Below, in pieces: positions 34,010-47,000 of a DNA stretch of 64,000 bases (positions are counted from its first letter, which is position 1; every line of letters starts with the position of its first letter). The notes below the pieces were generated by a model that had not been told where the DNA came from, did not search any database, and worked only from the letters and a program-made list of their open reading frames with translations. The DNA is taken from positions 3,917,373-3,981,372 of the forward strand of contig KL647290.1 in the NCBI GenBank assembly GCA_000727475.1. The letters run 5' to 3'. A program made the position numbers and the translations under genes. The stretch is from Sarcocystis neurona. Its lineage: Eukaryota > Apicomplexa > Conoidasida > Eucoccidiorida > Sarcocystidae.

Positions 34010-37000
34010 AAACACGCACGCCCTGGTGCAGCACACGTAGCAGCAATGTTTCGCGGAGCCCGTTCACGCCGCTGCGCTGCAGAGAGAGGACCAGACGAAG
34101 AAGAAAAGGCAGCAGAGTCTACAGACGGAGAAGGACGGGAAGGACGACGAGGAGGACGACGAGGAGGACAAGAAGCAGGTGCAGACGCACGAGAAGAAGA
34201 GGAAATATTAGAACGAATAGGAGCGAAAGGGCAAGAGGGAGAAGTGGACACACGGAGAAAAAAGAGGAGCGGCGGATAACACAGAGGTACAGGAAGGGGA
34301 AGAAAAGACACGGAAGAAGCCAGGAATAACAGCAGGTCTGTACCGGGAGAAGCACAAGAGACTCCGGTGTAGTGCACAAGTGCCGCAGCGCCTGCTGGTA
34401 CGTTCTCGCTCACCGGGTGTGTGCGAGGCTGCTGCTTCTGCTTCTGCTGCTGCGAGTTGCTGCTGTTGCTGAGAAGCCGTCGTCGCCCAAAGTGGAGTGG
34501 CACGTATGTATCTGAGGAATACTTGCAACAGCAGGTGATCTAGGTCTCGCTGGTGCGTCCCGGTCTGCTAGTTTCACGAGGATTCTCCACCGCCTTGCTC
34601 CTTCCTCACCGGCTGCTGCCCCTGCCTCGACGGCAGCTGTCAAGAGGCAGTCACTCGACACAGGTGCAGAAGCTCCTCCGTGCTGCTCGAGCATCTGCAT
34701 GCGACTGCAGGAGTGGCTCGGCGCTGCTCCAAGCGGAGGAGACAAAACACTGCTCATACACATACAAACACATCCAGTCTATGTATTTACCTTTCCCTTT
34801 AGATGCGCACAATCACCTGCAAACAACTTTCTCCCTTTATAGTTTTTGCTGTATCTCTCTCTCTTCGTGGCTACCTACTTAGTCCGCTGCGTGCGAAGAG
34901 GTCGCCACATGTGCACGACCCTGCAGTAGTAAGTTTGTGCGTAAGGTACGTAGCCCTCCCTTTCTGTATGTGTGTGTACTTGCGTAGCGTTTATACGCCT
35001 GTACACGCGGCTCAATCAGCTGCGAGCGGCTCCGCAGGCGCTAGTTGGTGCTTGCTGCTCGATGAAAGCCGTCTATTGCTGCAGCAGGCGCACGCGGCCG
35101 CCTAGGTGGTGTGCTGCCGCAGTAGCAGCGTGACGCCGTAGGACCTGCCGACTCTTGGAGCAGTCGAAGGCGCTTGGATGCTGCGTGCTGCTGTCTGCCG
35201 TGGCATTAGCGACGTGCTGCTCCAGAAGGTATGGAGTGCGGCATGCTGCTGCAGAAGCGACGCGCCGCGGCGTCCTTCGTTTAGGCGGTGGTGTTGTTAC
35301 ACGAGCTACGAGCACTGCTGCTGCTGTGGCGCTGGTGTGAGACTGCTGCTGTCGTTGGGGGGCTCCTGCTCCTGCTGTTTGGCTGCTGGCATGAAAATTG
35401 GTTACTGCTGCTGCTGCTCTATGTGCTGCACCCCAGTGCTGCCTTGCTGTGTGGTTGCTCCCGCCGCTGCCGTGCTGCTGGTGCTGCTGCTGGTCAGTGG
35501 GAATGGCTGCTGCACACACTCGTGAAACATAGGGCAGAGACCTGCCTCAACTGCGTGCTGCTGGTATACAATTGCAAGGGCTGCAGTAGCTGCTCTTCGG
35601 TGCTGCTGCCCGAAGTGTGTACAGCTGCACCGGCCGCCTATGATTTGTGGACGGCTTTAATGAGTCACACTGCAGCAGTAAAGGTGCGGCTGCAGTAGCT
35701 GTGGTGCTACCGCCGTTGCGTGCTGGCGCACCAAGCGACGCACGTGCGAGACTTCTTTTATGGCTGCGGTGCTTCCGCACAAAGGATACTGGTAACACAC
35801 AGCTCTGTCCACTCGCAATAGCGTGAGCTGCTGCAGTGCTTTGGGGGGAGGAGAAGTAGACCCTACCGAAACATGCACTACCCTTCACATGAGTAAAAAC
35901 CCGCCTTTCTTGGAGAAGAGGGCTCTTAATTTTGTTGAGAAACAGACGCAGGAGTTAATCAGGGCTGCGGAAAAAAGGGTGACAATCTACTGAAAAACGC
36001 CCTCCGATTGAAGGATTCCACTTTAGCAAGAAGACGACTGGAACTACTTACTGGATAATCTGGGTGCTCACGTGTGCGTCTCTGAAGTTGCATCGAAGAA
36101 TTACATTGCACATAATCACGTGGTCTTTTCTATCACGTATAGATACGCGGCGCAAGGAGTACAACCGGTCACGCTTCTTGAAGTCCCGCCCGCTAGAGAA
36201 GGCTCTGCGTGCTCTGTAGACGTCGGCCAGTTTTACGTGTACCGGCTGATTTATGAGGACACTTCGCAAGCGTGCACAGCTGCCGAGTGCTGCACGCTTG
36301 CTAGACTGTCTAGTTTACTACATGGACGTGTACACACCACTGTGGAAGCCTGCATACCAACACCACTGCGGAATATGGACCTGTAGTTCTTAATTGCAAG
36401 TGTACGTGGTATGTCTACGTACACATGTGTGTTCTCATACGTACCTATAGACGTAAACGTAGGGATACATAGTACACATTCCTTTGTTCGTGTCCACTGT
36501 CCTTGCTCCGCGGCGCGGCGTGCAGCAGGGGACGTACTCAAGGCATAGAAGGAAAAGATCTATCTTTTACGCGGATCCCCGCAGAGTGTCTGCAACTCTG
36601 CAACACCCAGACGTCCAAGTGTGCGCCGAAGTCACGGGTGTGAACGCGTCTCTTTACGCAGCGCGTAGAGGTTTCTATCTCAAGTGTAGGTGTGTACTCC
36701 TACGTGTGCATGCGTACGTGAAAGGTAGGCGTACGGTGGATACTTATGCAGAAGGATACCAAGACGCTGTAGTCAGACACACCCATACACACATGTATAT
36801 ATGCAGAGAGGAGACATACGTGATGTCTAATGTGTATAGAAGCAGGTTAAAATCGCTGCAACTGACGCACACAGTCACGTAAACAGGTATGTGGGGCAGT
36901 TGGGAAGCGGTGCTTCATTCATGGACGGCACGACGTGCATACGGAGCGCATATAAATAGAGAACCGGACTTCTTGTTCCATTCAGCAGAAAAACTGAAGA

Positions 37001-37499
37001 CGAGCGTCCCTCCATGTAGTCGGCGGCGGAAAGCCAAGTTCCCATAATCAGGCGTCGAGGGTATAGTGCAGACCACTAATGTACACAACGTTGCAGAGCG
37101 AACCTTTGCCGCGTACGCATACCACGAAGCGAACTACTTTATTTCTCTTCGAGATACGGAGCAAAAAACTGCGTGCAGCCAGTAGTGCCACATGAAACTA
37201 CGCGGCTGAGTAGAACGCGCATCTGTGTGTTGTCAGTGAGCCGCTCTGTAGCGGCGAAAGAGGACTTTAAACGGGTGCGGGTGGCCTGCTAGGTCCAGAA
37301 CAAACAAGCCTTCGTGTATCTTCGAACCACTGGCTACAGCTCGTACTCTAACGTGTGTTTCGGGAAATTCTCCGGCAACTCGGTAGGACTCGAGACATGC
37401 AAGGGAATTGTTCCTTCTTGGAATAAACACGTCTTACAAGAAGCACGCGTTAACATACAATCTCCTGTACACAGATTTACCCCGCATCGAAACACATCC

Positions 37500-37567
37500 A
37501 CGCCATTTTGCAGATATATAAATACATATATATGTATATGAATACCCAGAAGCACACGCTTGTCCCC

Positions 37568-37602
<35 letters not shown>

Positions 37603-37733
37603 TACTTACTTACTCGAAGCATATACCGAAACACTGTGTGCCATTGCATGCACATATATACATATATATATATATATATTCTCATATGGTACACATAGAG
37701 GGAGTGTGCACCCACAAACAGGCGCGGCCGCAC

Positions 37734-37764
<31 letters not shown>

Positions 37765-37893
37765 CATACACACACATATATACATGTATGCATACGTGTA
37801 TGTACACGCTTAATACATGTGCACGCCAACAAGGATGCGCCACGAAGTGAAGCACACGTCCGCATATATATATATATGTATATATATACATAC

Positions 37894-37924
<31 letters not shown>

Positions 37925-37935
37925 AAAACTTTTGA
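37500..37935. repeat. (TA)n-dominated microsatellite cluster
   Basis: Several TATATA runs of about 20-30 bp lie at 37570-37600, 37660-37680, 37733-37760 and 37863-37925, separated by TATG/ACATA spacers. Confidence 0.9.
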
Positions 37936-39513
37936 ACGTAGAGACTGATGATACGTGGCAGGAAAAAGTGTATTCGTAGCACCTCGAGGTCTTACGCATT
38001 TTACTAAGACAAGGTCAACACGCGTGGAGATCGACCCTCGTAGGCGTCAACAAGAAGAAACAGCCACACCTAATGCAGCCGCTTCACACTGCATTTCAGA
38101 AAATTCGTCTCTGTGCAATAGAGGCGACGCTTTGCATGCACCCGTTTTCGAGACACATGAATACAGCAGGCACCGCTGTGTAAAAGCCGACTCTGCACAA
38201 CGGCACATACGAAGACGTACCATTACTTTTGTACGTGGTTGTCTACGCACAATCGAAGACACACACGGGCTTTGTAGGTGTATCCGTTTTATCTGATCTC
38301 TCCCGCCGATACGGCTAGACACCTGAACCGTCTTGTACACGTATATATATGTATGTGTACACAGATACAGCGGAAATACATGGAAACCTTTTCTTTAAGC
38401 GGAATATGTACATACATGTATACGCGTTGTGTACACATCTCTTTCGTGCAGTCGTATATTGCGTACGTACATATATTAATATAGAGCTGTATACACAGAC
38501 GTGCAACGCTCTACACAAACGTGCACACAGACGTACACACCAGGAGACGGGTATTTTCATATATGTATATTACACACGGGCTCCCATACATCCACTTCCG
38601 TGTACCATAATCTGCTCATATATACATACGTATATACGTGAATCTGTACGCTGGTAACATAGAGGTAGGACGCACATATACAGATGCAAAACACACGCAG
38701 TCGTTTGAAGCAATGTGTGTTCACGAAGAGAAATTCACACGTATGCAGCTTGATTTTAAAAACTGTCAGATCAACTATACATACGCACACACAAGTGTCC
38801 GCCGCTCCTATCTGACCTGAAGCGGCAGCTAAGCGTAGATGGGAGCGTATGCATTCGTCCGCAAGCGTCCACGCACACATGTATGAACTGTGCGTGATCA
38901 CCAATCTGTCCACGTCAACACATACATATGTAGAAAGAGGCATACGAATTTCCACCACTAGCGGTGTGCCTGCGTGCGTTGCTAGCCACATACGAGGCCT
39001 GCCTAGGCCTACGTGCACGCTGCGCCCAAGTACACACATACACAGATATACACAGAGACACGTCACCAGTGTAGCTCTTCTTTCTCTGTCTCCCTCCTTC
39101 TTTGTCTGTCTCTCTCTCTACACATACAAATGCATACATACACACATAGACACAGACCTTCGACCGAACAACAGTAAAGTTTTGCATGAGTGCACTGTCG
39201 CATCCCATATGTGAGTTCTGATTAAACATTTTCTGCCTGCGGGCAAAGGTAAGTAGAAAGATAGGTAGACCCCGGACACGTAGAACCGGTCCACCTGCGT
39301 TCAGGACTCCATGAGAAATACACGTCTACATACGTACATGTAGAAGTGCCTCGTGAACATTCTGTAGACCAAGTAGACCGCTCCAGTAAATGAGCGGCGC
39401 TTTTTAAATTCTGTACAAAGAAAGATTCTTCTCGTCAGCAGTGTAAGAGCCTCGGAGCGCGTGCCCTGCGTCGATCCCGGGCACAGAAATTAAACCCTGC
39501 CCACGTCTGGTTG

Positions 39514-39660
39514 CAAAGCAGTCAGGAAAGATACACGGGTGGCTACAGTCACACGTGTCTACTGCTCTGCAACTGTTAAAGTTCGTAAAGCAATCAGGAA
39601 AGATATACAGGTGGCTACAGTCACACGTGTCCACTGCTCTAGAACTGTTAAAGATTATGT
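39514..39660. repeat. 72-bp tandem duplication
   Basis: CAGGAAAGATA recurs at 39523 and 39595. The two 72-bp copies share TGGCTACAGTCACACGTGT and CAACTGTTAAAG-type segments, with only a few substitutions between copies. Confidence 0.88.
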
Positions 39661-40050
39661 ACAGCTGTACACGCTTCTTTAGCAGTACACAATCGCACGC
39701 AGCCTGACGCATGAGCCTACACGTCGACACGAAGATATTTATACACGTACGCGTGGAATTAATGCAGCCGTTTGGGAAGGCGAAGAAGGGGTCTTCGAAG
39801 ATATTATTTATATGTGTGTCCACACATATGTATGTACATAGACACACACGTGGCTATCTACCTGCCCACACACACATCTACCGGCCCCCACACATACGCA
39901 CACATGCGTGCAGAGTTATACAGCAGTACGTAAATATGGATGTAGGGAGACAGCCGACTGTACTAAAGTGTCTGAAATAGGCCGGTAGCGTCAGTACGAG
40001 GGCCTCTGGTACGTGACGCCGCCGCTACTGCGAGACCACGGAACTCCGAG

Positions 40051-43000
40051 CTACACTTCCTTATCCTCTTCGGGCGCCGCGCTGATGTACAGCACTGCAG
40101 CAGCATGCAGCAAACATCGCAGCACAGAGTCTTTCGTATCTACTCACGCGCGTGCGTACGTATACCTGTTGTGGCTGTACAAACAAATATATATAACCCC
40201 CACATATACAGATGTACGCTTCCCCAGACACACAGAAGTACAGGTGGATATCAGTACGCTTTGTGTCTGTGTATTCATGCGCGAACATATGTACGTGTAG
40301 ACATGTGGACTGTCTACACGGTGGTCTCTTACTTGAGAACAGGCACTTGCTCGATGAACGAGACATCCACAGATTGACAACAGAGATGACGAGATGTGGA
40401 AAGCACATTCGAAACCCATCGGTTTTGGCCGATCGCAGGTGCCGAGAGTGGATCATTGGAAACCTACAGTACACGAACTGCGACTATTGCATAAAAAGTG
40501 AGACGTGGTGTACGTACACCCCAATTCACACGCACGCAGTCGCTGTTATGGATGCGGACTGCTATACGTCTGCACCGCGTGCGACCAAGTGTGCGGACAC
40601 TGCAAGTTGATGCACACGCCTGCGACTGTCGTTATAATTAAGAGCGGTGCTGGCGTCCGGGGCCACCAAGTGTACACACACTTCAAGTTCTAACCGGCAG
40701 CATTATCATTACCATCCTCGTAGCACCACGGCGGCAATAACCACTTTGCATGTTCTTGCTCGACCCTCCTCATGGTTGTTATCACCACCACTATCGTTGT
40801 GGGAGTATCCTTTACCACACCGTTGTTCCGCACGCCCTGTACGTACACTACACTGAACAGTAAAACTATCTTTATTAACGTGTCTCTGTTGACGCTGTCG
40901 ACTGCCACCGGGTGTACGGACGCTTTGAAAGGTAGGCGGATGCCTGACCACGCGGCTCCTACTTCCCTACCACGTATGCGCGTCTTGTTTGTCCCTGCTG
41001 CCCTGCTCTTGTCACAGCACGTCACCCGGTGTACATACACCCAAGCTTGCCCGCGTGTGCCTCCTCAGTCTCACCCCAGTCTTCCTGACGCCTTCCTGCA
41101 AATCTCACTCTCGCGGTGTTCACGACCAAGTTAGCGAGCACGCCTACGCAACCACGTCGCCCTCTACACAGGTCCCTTACAATGATTCTCTGTGTCAGTT
41201 CGAGAAGCGACCTTGGCTGCTGCAGAGTGAAAAGGTGTCGTCACTATCAAATCTCGTGGGACGCTTCCTAGCCGCGCGCGACCGTACAGCCATTCGTAGC
41301 CTCCTGATCCCTTACGCTGCATCACGATAGAGTCCCGACGACTCCCCCTTTTTAGCTGCAGAAAACTGTGCTTCGGTGCGTACAATTATTGGCATCTTTC
41401 AGCGGTACGATGTCGTAGGTGTACGTACACCTGGTGTACGTACAAAACCTCAGGTCAGCGATTGATCGAGTCAACATCACTAGCGCCGTTATCCTAAGCA
41501 TTTCTCTCCACCACGAGTGTCCCCCTTTGTGTGTGGCGCCACCCCTCTGCTAGCCATCACCGCCGGGACGAACAGACAATACACCAGACACATATAACGC
41601 TTCGAATCCTTACCGTCTCGCTTTCCACCGTTATTCGTGGTAGTGTGGAGCGTTTCCGTCTCTCCCTTCCTAACACCGGAAAGACGTGCGCGGTGTACGT
41701 ACACCTGAATCGCTCGTGCGTCATCAACTCAGCAACCCCTACACCTGCACGTACATATTCCTGCGGTCGCTCGTAGCCTTCTCTCCTTACAAGTAACACT
41801 CTTACCATCACGATTATATTTCACAGGCCCGACGGCAACAGGAGCATGCACACTTTAACGTAAAACCAGCTGCTTTACCGTTATTTCCTCGTATCAGGGC
41901 AAGGCCGTACGCCGCTACGAAATTCCCATCTACGAACTCCTCCGTTTTATCCATCGCAATGTTCATGCGATCATCCAAACACGCCAGCAGTCCTGCAGGT
42001 CACCCGCCGCAGCAGCAAAACACACACCAACTGCTATGTAAATATATCTTCACACACATGCATATATATATGCATATATAAAAAATATTCACAGCGACAA
42101 ACAAGTACAGAAGCAGATGCATACATATACCAGGAGAAGCACACAAGAAGGCAAACACACATAGACACATATATAGATGTATCAGTATACACACGTACGT
42201 ACAGAGAGCGGAACACACACGATAATATACATGCTGCTCTCTCTATATATATACATATATATACATCCGTATACAAGGAGAGGAAATAGACGATGATGTA
42301 TACAAACGCACACGTGTACATCCACTTTAGGACTCTATCTTCTTCACCCTTCGTAACCGAATACTTTCTTCGCCTCTTGGCATGCGGCCCTCCCTTTCTC
42401 CAGCTCTCTATCATTTATTTTTGCAATCGCGCTGCCCTTCCACTACAAACGCACGTTTGTACAGATGCGACGGCAGTGTGTGCGCTTGCAGCAGCTGTTC
42501 CTCTTCTTCTGCGACTGCGGCTGCTGCAGCACAGCCGTCACTCCGCGTCACCGGCTGCTCTCTGCTGCTCGCAGTCTGCTGCATTTTCACAGCAGCTGCT
42601 CGGCACCCGTGGTTGCGGCAGGTCTTTCTCTCCTGCTGCTGCTGCCGCGTATGTGTAGAGATGGTAAAACTCCCACAAGGGCGTACCTACATCACAAAGC
42701 GGTTGATGTGCAAAACTTGTCTGACGACTATATCCTACCTGTAACAATAGAGAACGACAGTAGGTGTGAATTTACACAGAGACACGCATACGGCCACGAC
42801 TTGCTCTTTGACGCTTGCTGCTGCTGATGCTGCTGCGTGGCCCTCAGCAGCGGTGCATGGCTGTCGATCGCTCTCCGCGCACACCTGCGCTGCTGGTGTC
42901 CCTGTAGCTACTCTGCAGCACCACGACTTCTGTGTCAGTAGCAGCTGCCGCCTCTCTTTTTTCTTCTTCTCCTCTGTCCTGCTGGTGTGAAAACGCCTAG

Positions 43001-43617
43001 TGATACTCCTGCATGCATGACTTGCTTTTCCTGTTGCCCTTCTCCTGCTGGTGCTACTTTGACGACGGGGCGTACCGTGAAGTATACGTTCTGCCTATAT
43101 GCTGCAGTATCTACAACCCTCTACTCTCTGCTGCTGCCGTGGCGGCGCTGCAACTGTGTGTGTGCGTGAGGCACACGTCCTCGGACTAGTTCTCTTCCTT
43201 TCACAGAAACAGACCCACAAGAGTGCAATATGTATATTTATATATATTTATAGAGAGAAGCTAATTCACACGCTGCTGCTGCTCCTGTTCAAAGCTCTCT
43301 ACTCTGTCCCCCCCTGCTTTGTCTTTCAAGGATGGAAATACCGTCTCTACTCCTTTCTCCCCTTGCGCTGGTGCTGCCGTGCTCGGTACGCCAACGCGCG
43401 CATGCAGGCACCACGTCTTTTAATGTCGCTGCGGTACGAGCAGAAGGGTGAATTAAATGAGTGAGTGCTGCTCACCTTTGTAGTCCGTGCCGTTGTTGAG
43501 GCGGACGACCACCTGCTGTCCAATAACTTTCTGCAGAAAGTCACTGGGTGATTGCTTCGAAGAAGAGGAAGACGCAGAAGAAGAGGAAGAAGAGGAAGTG
43601 TCTGTTTGGCCCGCCAT
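40051..43617 (-). CDS. LSM6: U6 snRNA-associated Sm-like protein LSm6
   Basis: LSm6 is a subunit of the heptameric Lsm2-8 ring, which binds the 3' end of U6 snRNA in the nucleus, and of the Lsm1-7 ring, which acts in mRNA decay. The exons are 43617-43476, 41992-41879 and 40094-40051, all GT-AG with phase 1 at both junctions, giving 300 nt and 99 residues plus TAG. The sequence matches LSm6 rather than its paralogue SmF: KQSPSDFL, the Sm1 motif VVVRLNNGTDYKGLLACLDD, then MNIAMDKTEEFVDG and the Sm2 motif LIRGNNVLYIS. The tail is short and acidic, PEEDKEV. The first 20 residues are a Ser-rich extension (two Ser runs after MAGQTDT), absent from the compact animal and yeast proteins. Introns are 1483 and 1784 bp, vastly longer than the coding sequence. 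A GA-rich plus-strand block lies immediately upstream, pyrimidine-rich in the sense direction. Confidence 0.94.
40507..41705. repeat. Cluster of a 14-bp palindrome in LSM6 intron 2
   Basis: The perfect palindrome GGTGTACGTACACC occurs at 40507-40520, 41418-41431 and 41692-41705. A one-mismatch copy lies at 41028-41041 and a partial copy directly after the second site (about 41433). A fourth perfect copy lies at 60106-60119. Confidence 0.9.
42040..42290. repeat. TA/CA microsatellite tract in LSM6 intron 1
   Basis: CACATGCATATATATATG and ATATATATACATATATATAC type runs close to the acceptor of LSM6 exon 2. Confidence 0.75.
42470..43160. repeat. CTG-rich tract in LSM6 intron 1
   Basis: Imperfect CTG/GCTGCTG runs on the plus strand. 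Cys/Leu/Ala frames through it are artefacts. Confidence 0.7.
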
Positions 43618-44060
43618 TCTGGTCAGACATGAAGAGAGATACTACGCTGCTCGATGCTGAAAGGCGGAGGAACGCGACGAAAAGTGACAGTCAGAGGAAG
43701 AAAGAAAGCGGGCGGGAGAGAACAAGAAAAGACGGAAGGACAAGAAGCAGCAGAGTGCAGGAAACGGGACAAGGGTAGACCACAAAGGATGGACAGGGGG
43801 AGTGAGGACAGAAGACGAAAGGAAGTGATGGCAAGGAAGAGACAAGAGGTCAGGAAAAATAGAGACGAGCAAAAAGGAAGAAGCTAAAGACAAAGAGGAG
43901 CCACACGGCGTGAGGAGGAAGAAGAGGGTTATGGGCACCCGCCTGGAGAATAACACGAAGAATAGAGAAAGACAGAACGGAGAGTAAATGGAGAGGAAAA
44001 GAAGAAGACAGGGAACGGACTATGAAAGGAAAAGAGAAGACAGAGGCAACGACGCAAAGC
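43618..44060 (-). promoter_or_regulatory. Pyrimidine-rich (sense strand) upstream region of LSM6
   Basis: The plus strand here is about 400 bp of GA-rich sequence (GGAAGAAAG, GAGAACAAG and similar). In the LSM6 sense direction it is a continuous CT-rich tract ending at the start codon. This is the likely 5' leader and promoter region, inferred only from position and composition. Confidence 0.35.
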
Positions 44061-47000
44061 CAAGTGTACTCAGGGGACGTGCAGCTCCTGAAAACGCTAC
44101 ACTACGACCGCTGCGTCTTGTATCCCAGAAGAACAATTACATACACTGAAAATACACGTGTTGGCACAAAAGAAAGGAATTTTCCACCTTCAAAGGATAG
44201 TGCGTACAAAAACATATACACACATATACGTATAGATGTATGCAGAAATGCACGTGTATGCTGGCATGTCTGTGGGTCTATCCTCTAGATGGCTAATAAA
44301 TAAAGATGTAGGGAGGGAAAAAAGTGGGGGCCATACGTGAGTAAACAGCATTCAGGCCAAGTATGTAAAGCTTTGTTTACCCATTACACATGCATTAGTG
44401 ATCTGTTCAAGGTGCAGAATTCCTACAGGTACTCTTTCGCAATCGTCTCCCCACAAAGAGGGGCCTGATTCTGCGGGTGTTCTTCCACTAGACACACGGG
44501 AACGCCAAGGTATGCACGGGTGGGCTCGAAAGCACTTCCCCGTGTACAGATACGTGTTCGTACATGTGTGTATATACATAAATACATATTTCTGGAGAGA
44601 TTTCGACGGTGTACTCCAGCGATGTTCACATATACCGGTAGACAGAGTTCTATCGAAATGCAGACGCATGCTACGCGTTTGCTTCTGTAAGCATAGATGC
44701 AGAACGCGAAAAACGGTTGCGCCGTACACTTTCGGAGAATTATAATTGTACCCAAAGGCTTCTTTCTGAAGTACAATGAAGTAGTATGTGTACTCGCCGA
44801 GGCGGTCGAAGCACAGCCGCCACCAGTCCGCTGCTGCGCATGCGACAGTCCTCCTCCGCTCTCCTGTCGCGCTCTGCAGGCGACTGTTCAATGATTTGCC
44901 CTTCTGCACACGCGTACGTAGTTCCATTTTACCGACAACGTTTGCGCTCTTTGATAGATTCTCGTCGCTTATCTCTGAAGCCCACTGTTAAAGCAGAAGG
45001 GTACACACAGCTGGAAGTGTCGCTCGCAGTCTGACATTGACATGTCTACCCGTGTCTCCGTCAGAGGGAATCTTAATAGCTGTGGCTACTTTCGTCATTC
45101 CCAAACGTTCGTCCGGAAAACATTCTCGACGGTAATAGGATCCGACAGCTACAATATCAGCTTCTTAGTTATGTGAATGCCCCCCCTTCGGGACACAGAT
45201 CTATAGTGAGACTCTCCTGTCATTCAAGGAGATGATCATCCTGGATACAAGTGTACAGTGGCATATTTTTGAAGCGACGCACATTCGAAAGTGCAGCGCG
45301 AAGGTCGACCTGTGCTTCTCTGGTGCCTTGGAGGTTTTGTGTGAACACAGAATACGGAATGTAAGTGAGGAGCCGTGACAGATGTGCCTACCACTTCACG
45401 CAATCACGTCATCAGGATACACACGCGAGGTCCCGAAGACTGCTTGCAAACCAGAACGCGCGCTGAATGTCTCAACATTCAGGCACGACTGTGTTCATGA
45501 ATTTCGTGCGGGTGGGGATATACCTGCGCTTCTCCTGCTGATTCTTTCAAACGTTGTAGCCGACCTGCCCTGGAATAAAGAACTCCACACCTGCGACTAT
45601 CTCCACTATACAATTCAATCTTTTAATGTCCAGACAGTGAACAGTAATCGTGATTGGTTTCGTCCACTCTGATTCCTGAAAGTTCCGTAGTAGGAACACG
45701 GTGAAACGTAGCTCAACAGCCACGTTCCAGCTGCAAACTTCACACTACTTCAACCATGTCTGGAATGCACAATGTTGACACGAAAGTGCGTGGCCCTAAC
45801 TACCACACGAAAAAGTGGCGATTAGGTACCCGCCTCATCAACATAGATGTCTGTTTCTTTCTTAACAACTTGCGGTGCATCTCTTGAGATCTGGTTCAGT
45901 CATTCGTGTGCCCAATACGGCGCCTTGTCGGGTGGCCGCGGGAGAGACCATTCAGCTCTCCTACAGTCCTGCTCCACTGACGTACGCAAGGTGCATGCCT
46001 CTACAATTCTATGTCGGTTTCGGTATTTCTTGTAACTCTCCACGTGCGTACCGTGTACAAGAACACTATTTCAGTGTTGTACGACACGTTTACTAGCAGG
46101 CCGTGTGCGCATTTCGCATCCCCTTAAATTTGTATACACAGTGTGTATATACAAGTGTAACGCAGGGCTGCTCCTTATTGACTATATACGCGTGCAAACA
46201 CGCATTCGCCATCGGAATTGGTGTCCAGTACTATTGCACGCTTCAACGTGTACCTGGGTATTCGTAGCAGTAGATGCATACGGTGATACTCTAACGCTAC
46301 AGAGGCCGGAGCGATTTGGTTTTTTCAAAACTCCACTTTCACCGAAGATTCAGGAGGCATATTGTCAGACACGTACATATATACGGATTCCCGTAGAGAA
46401 ATTTACCTATATAACTGCATTTGCCTCCATACCTGGATGTGTATATCTATGTATGGAAGTTTCTGTGTAGCTGTTGTAGAGAAGGAAGTCGCAAGTTCAT
46501 CCGGGACTACTGTCTTTTTCAGCAAAATTCTGGTGTCTAGTCAGTTGCTCTCGCCATTCTAGCATCCTGTGCGATTTTCGTTCGCATGACACAGGCGAAA
46601 AACAAGCCTCGTTCAATGCACACTTCTTCCAGGTGTGAACTTTTTTTTTAAAAAATAAACTCAGCAGTTCCCTATCAAAAACGTAAAAGTAGATGTAGGT
46701 GTGGCTAGCTGTGCACACAGCAACCCATATGCAGAGGGACACCAATCCGTCACCGTGTACACATTCATATCTGTGTATGGTGTACGTGCGCAGGTGACGG
46801 ATGGATACGTAGGTAGATACACGGATGTATACCCAGTCAAAGCACTATCACCTACTATTATTGGTGTGCGTAAATGTACATACATATCTGCATGTCTATG
46901 TATAGGTGCACGGACGCAGACGTCACGTCGCCATTATCTTATGATGTGCGTGTACACACCGAGTACCTCCAACAGGATTTCTGTTGGTGTTGCCAATGTG

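Larger units (their letters stand above)
34010..40050. other. Intergenic region, no gene confidently recognised
   Basis: 34010-34330 is GA-rich with a 77-codon charged plus-strand ORF (34046-34279) that may be compositional. 34400-35900 is CTG-rich with Ala/Gln/Ser frames on the minus strand. 36000-37480 is plain sequence with short unlinked frames; the most protein-like is minus 37430-37233, containing KIHEGLFVLDLAGHPHPF. 37500-38660 is (TA)n- and TATG-rich. 38700-40050 is plain and includes a 72-bp tandem duplication at about 39514-39660. Confidence 0.45.

Noticed and set aside
34046..34279. 77-codon charged plus-strand ORF starting with ATG
   Set aside because: The Glu/Arg/Gly composition follows from GA-rich DNA. 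There is no recognisable domain and the opposite strand is equally open.
39455..39490. GTGCCC...GGGCAC hairpin around TCGATCCC considered as a tRNA arm
   Set aside because: The loop is too long for a T-arm and no cloverleaf fits.
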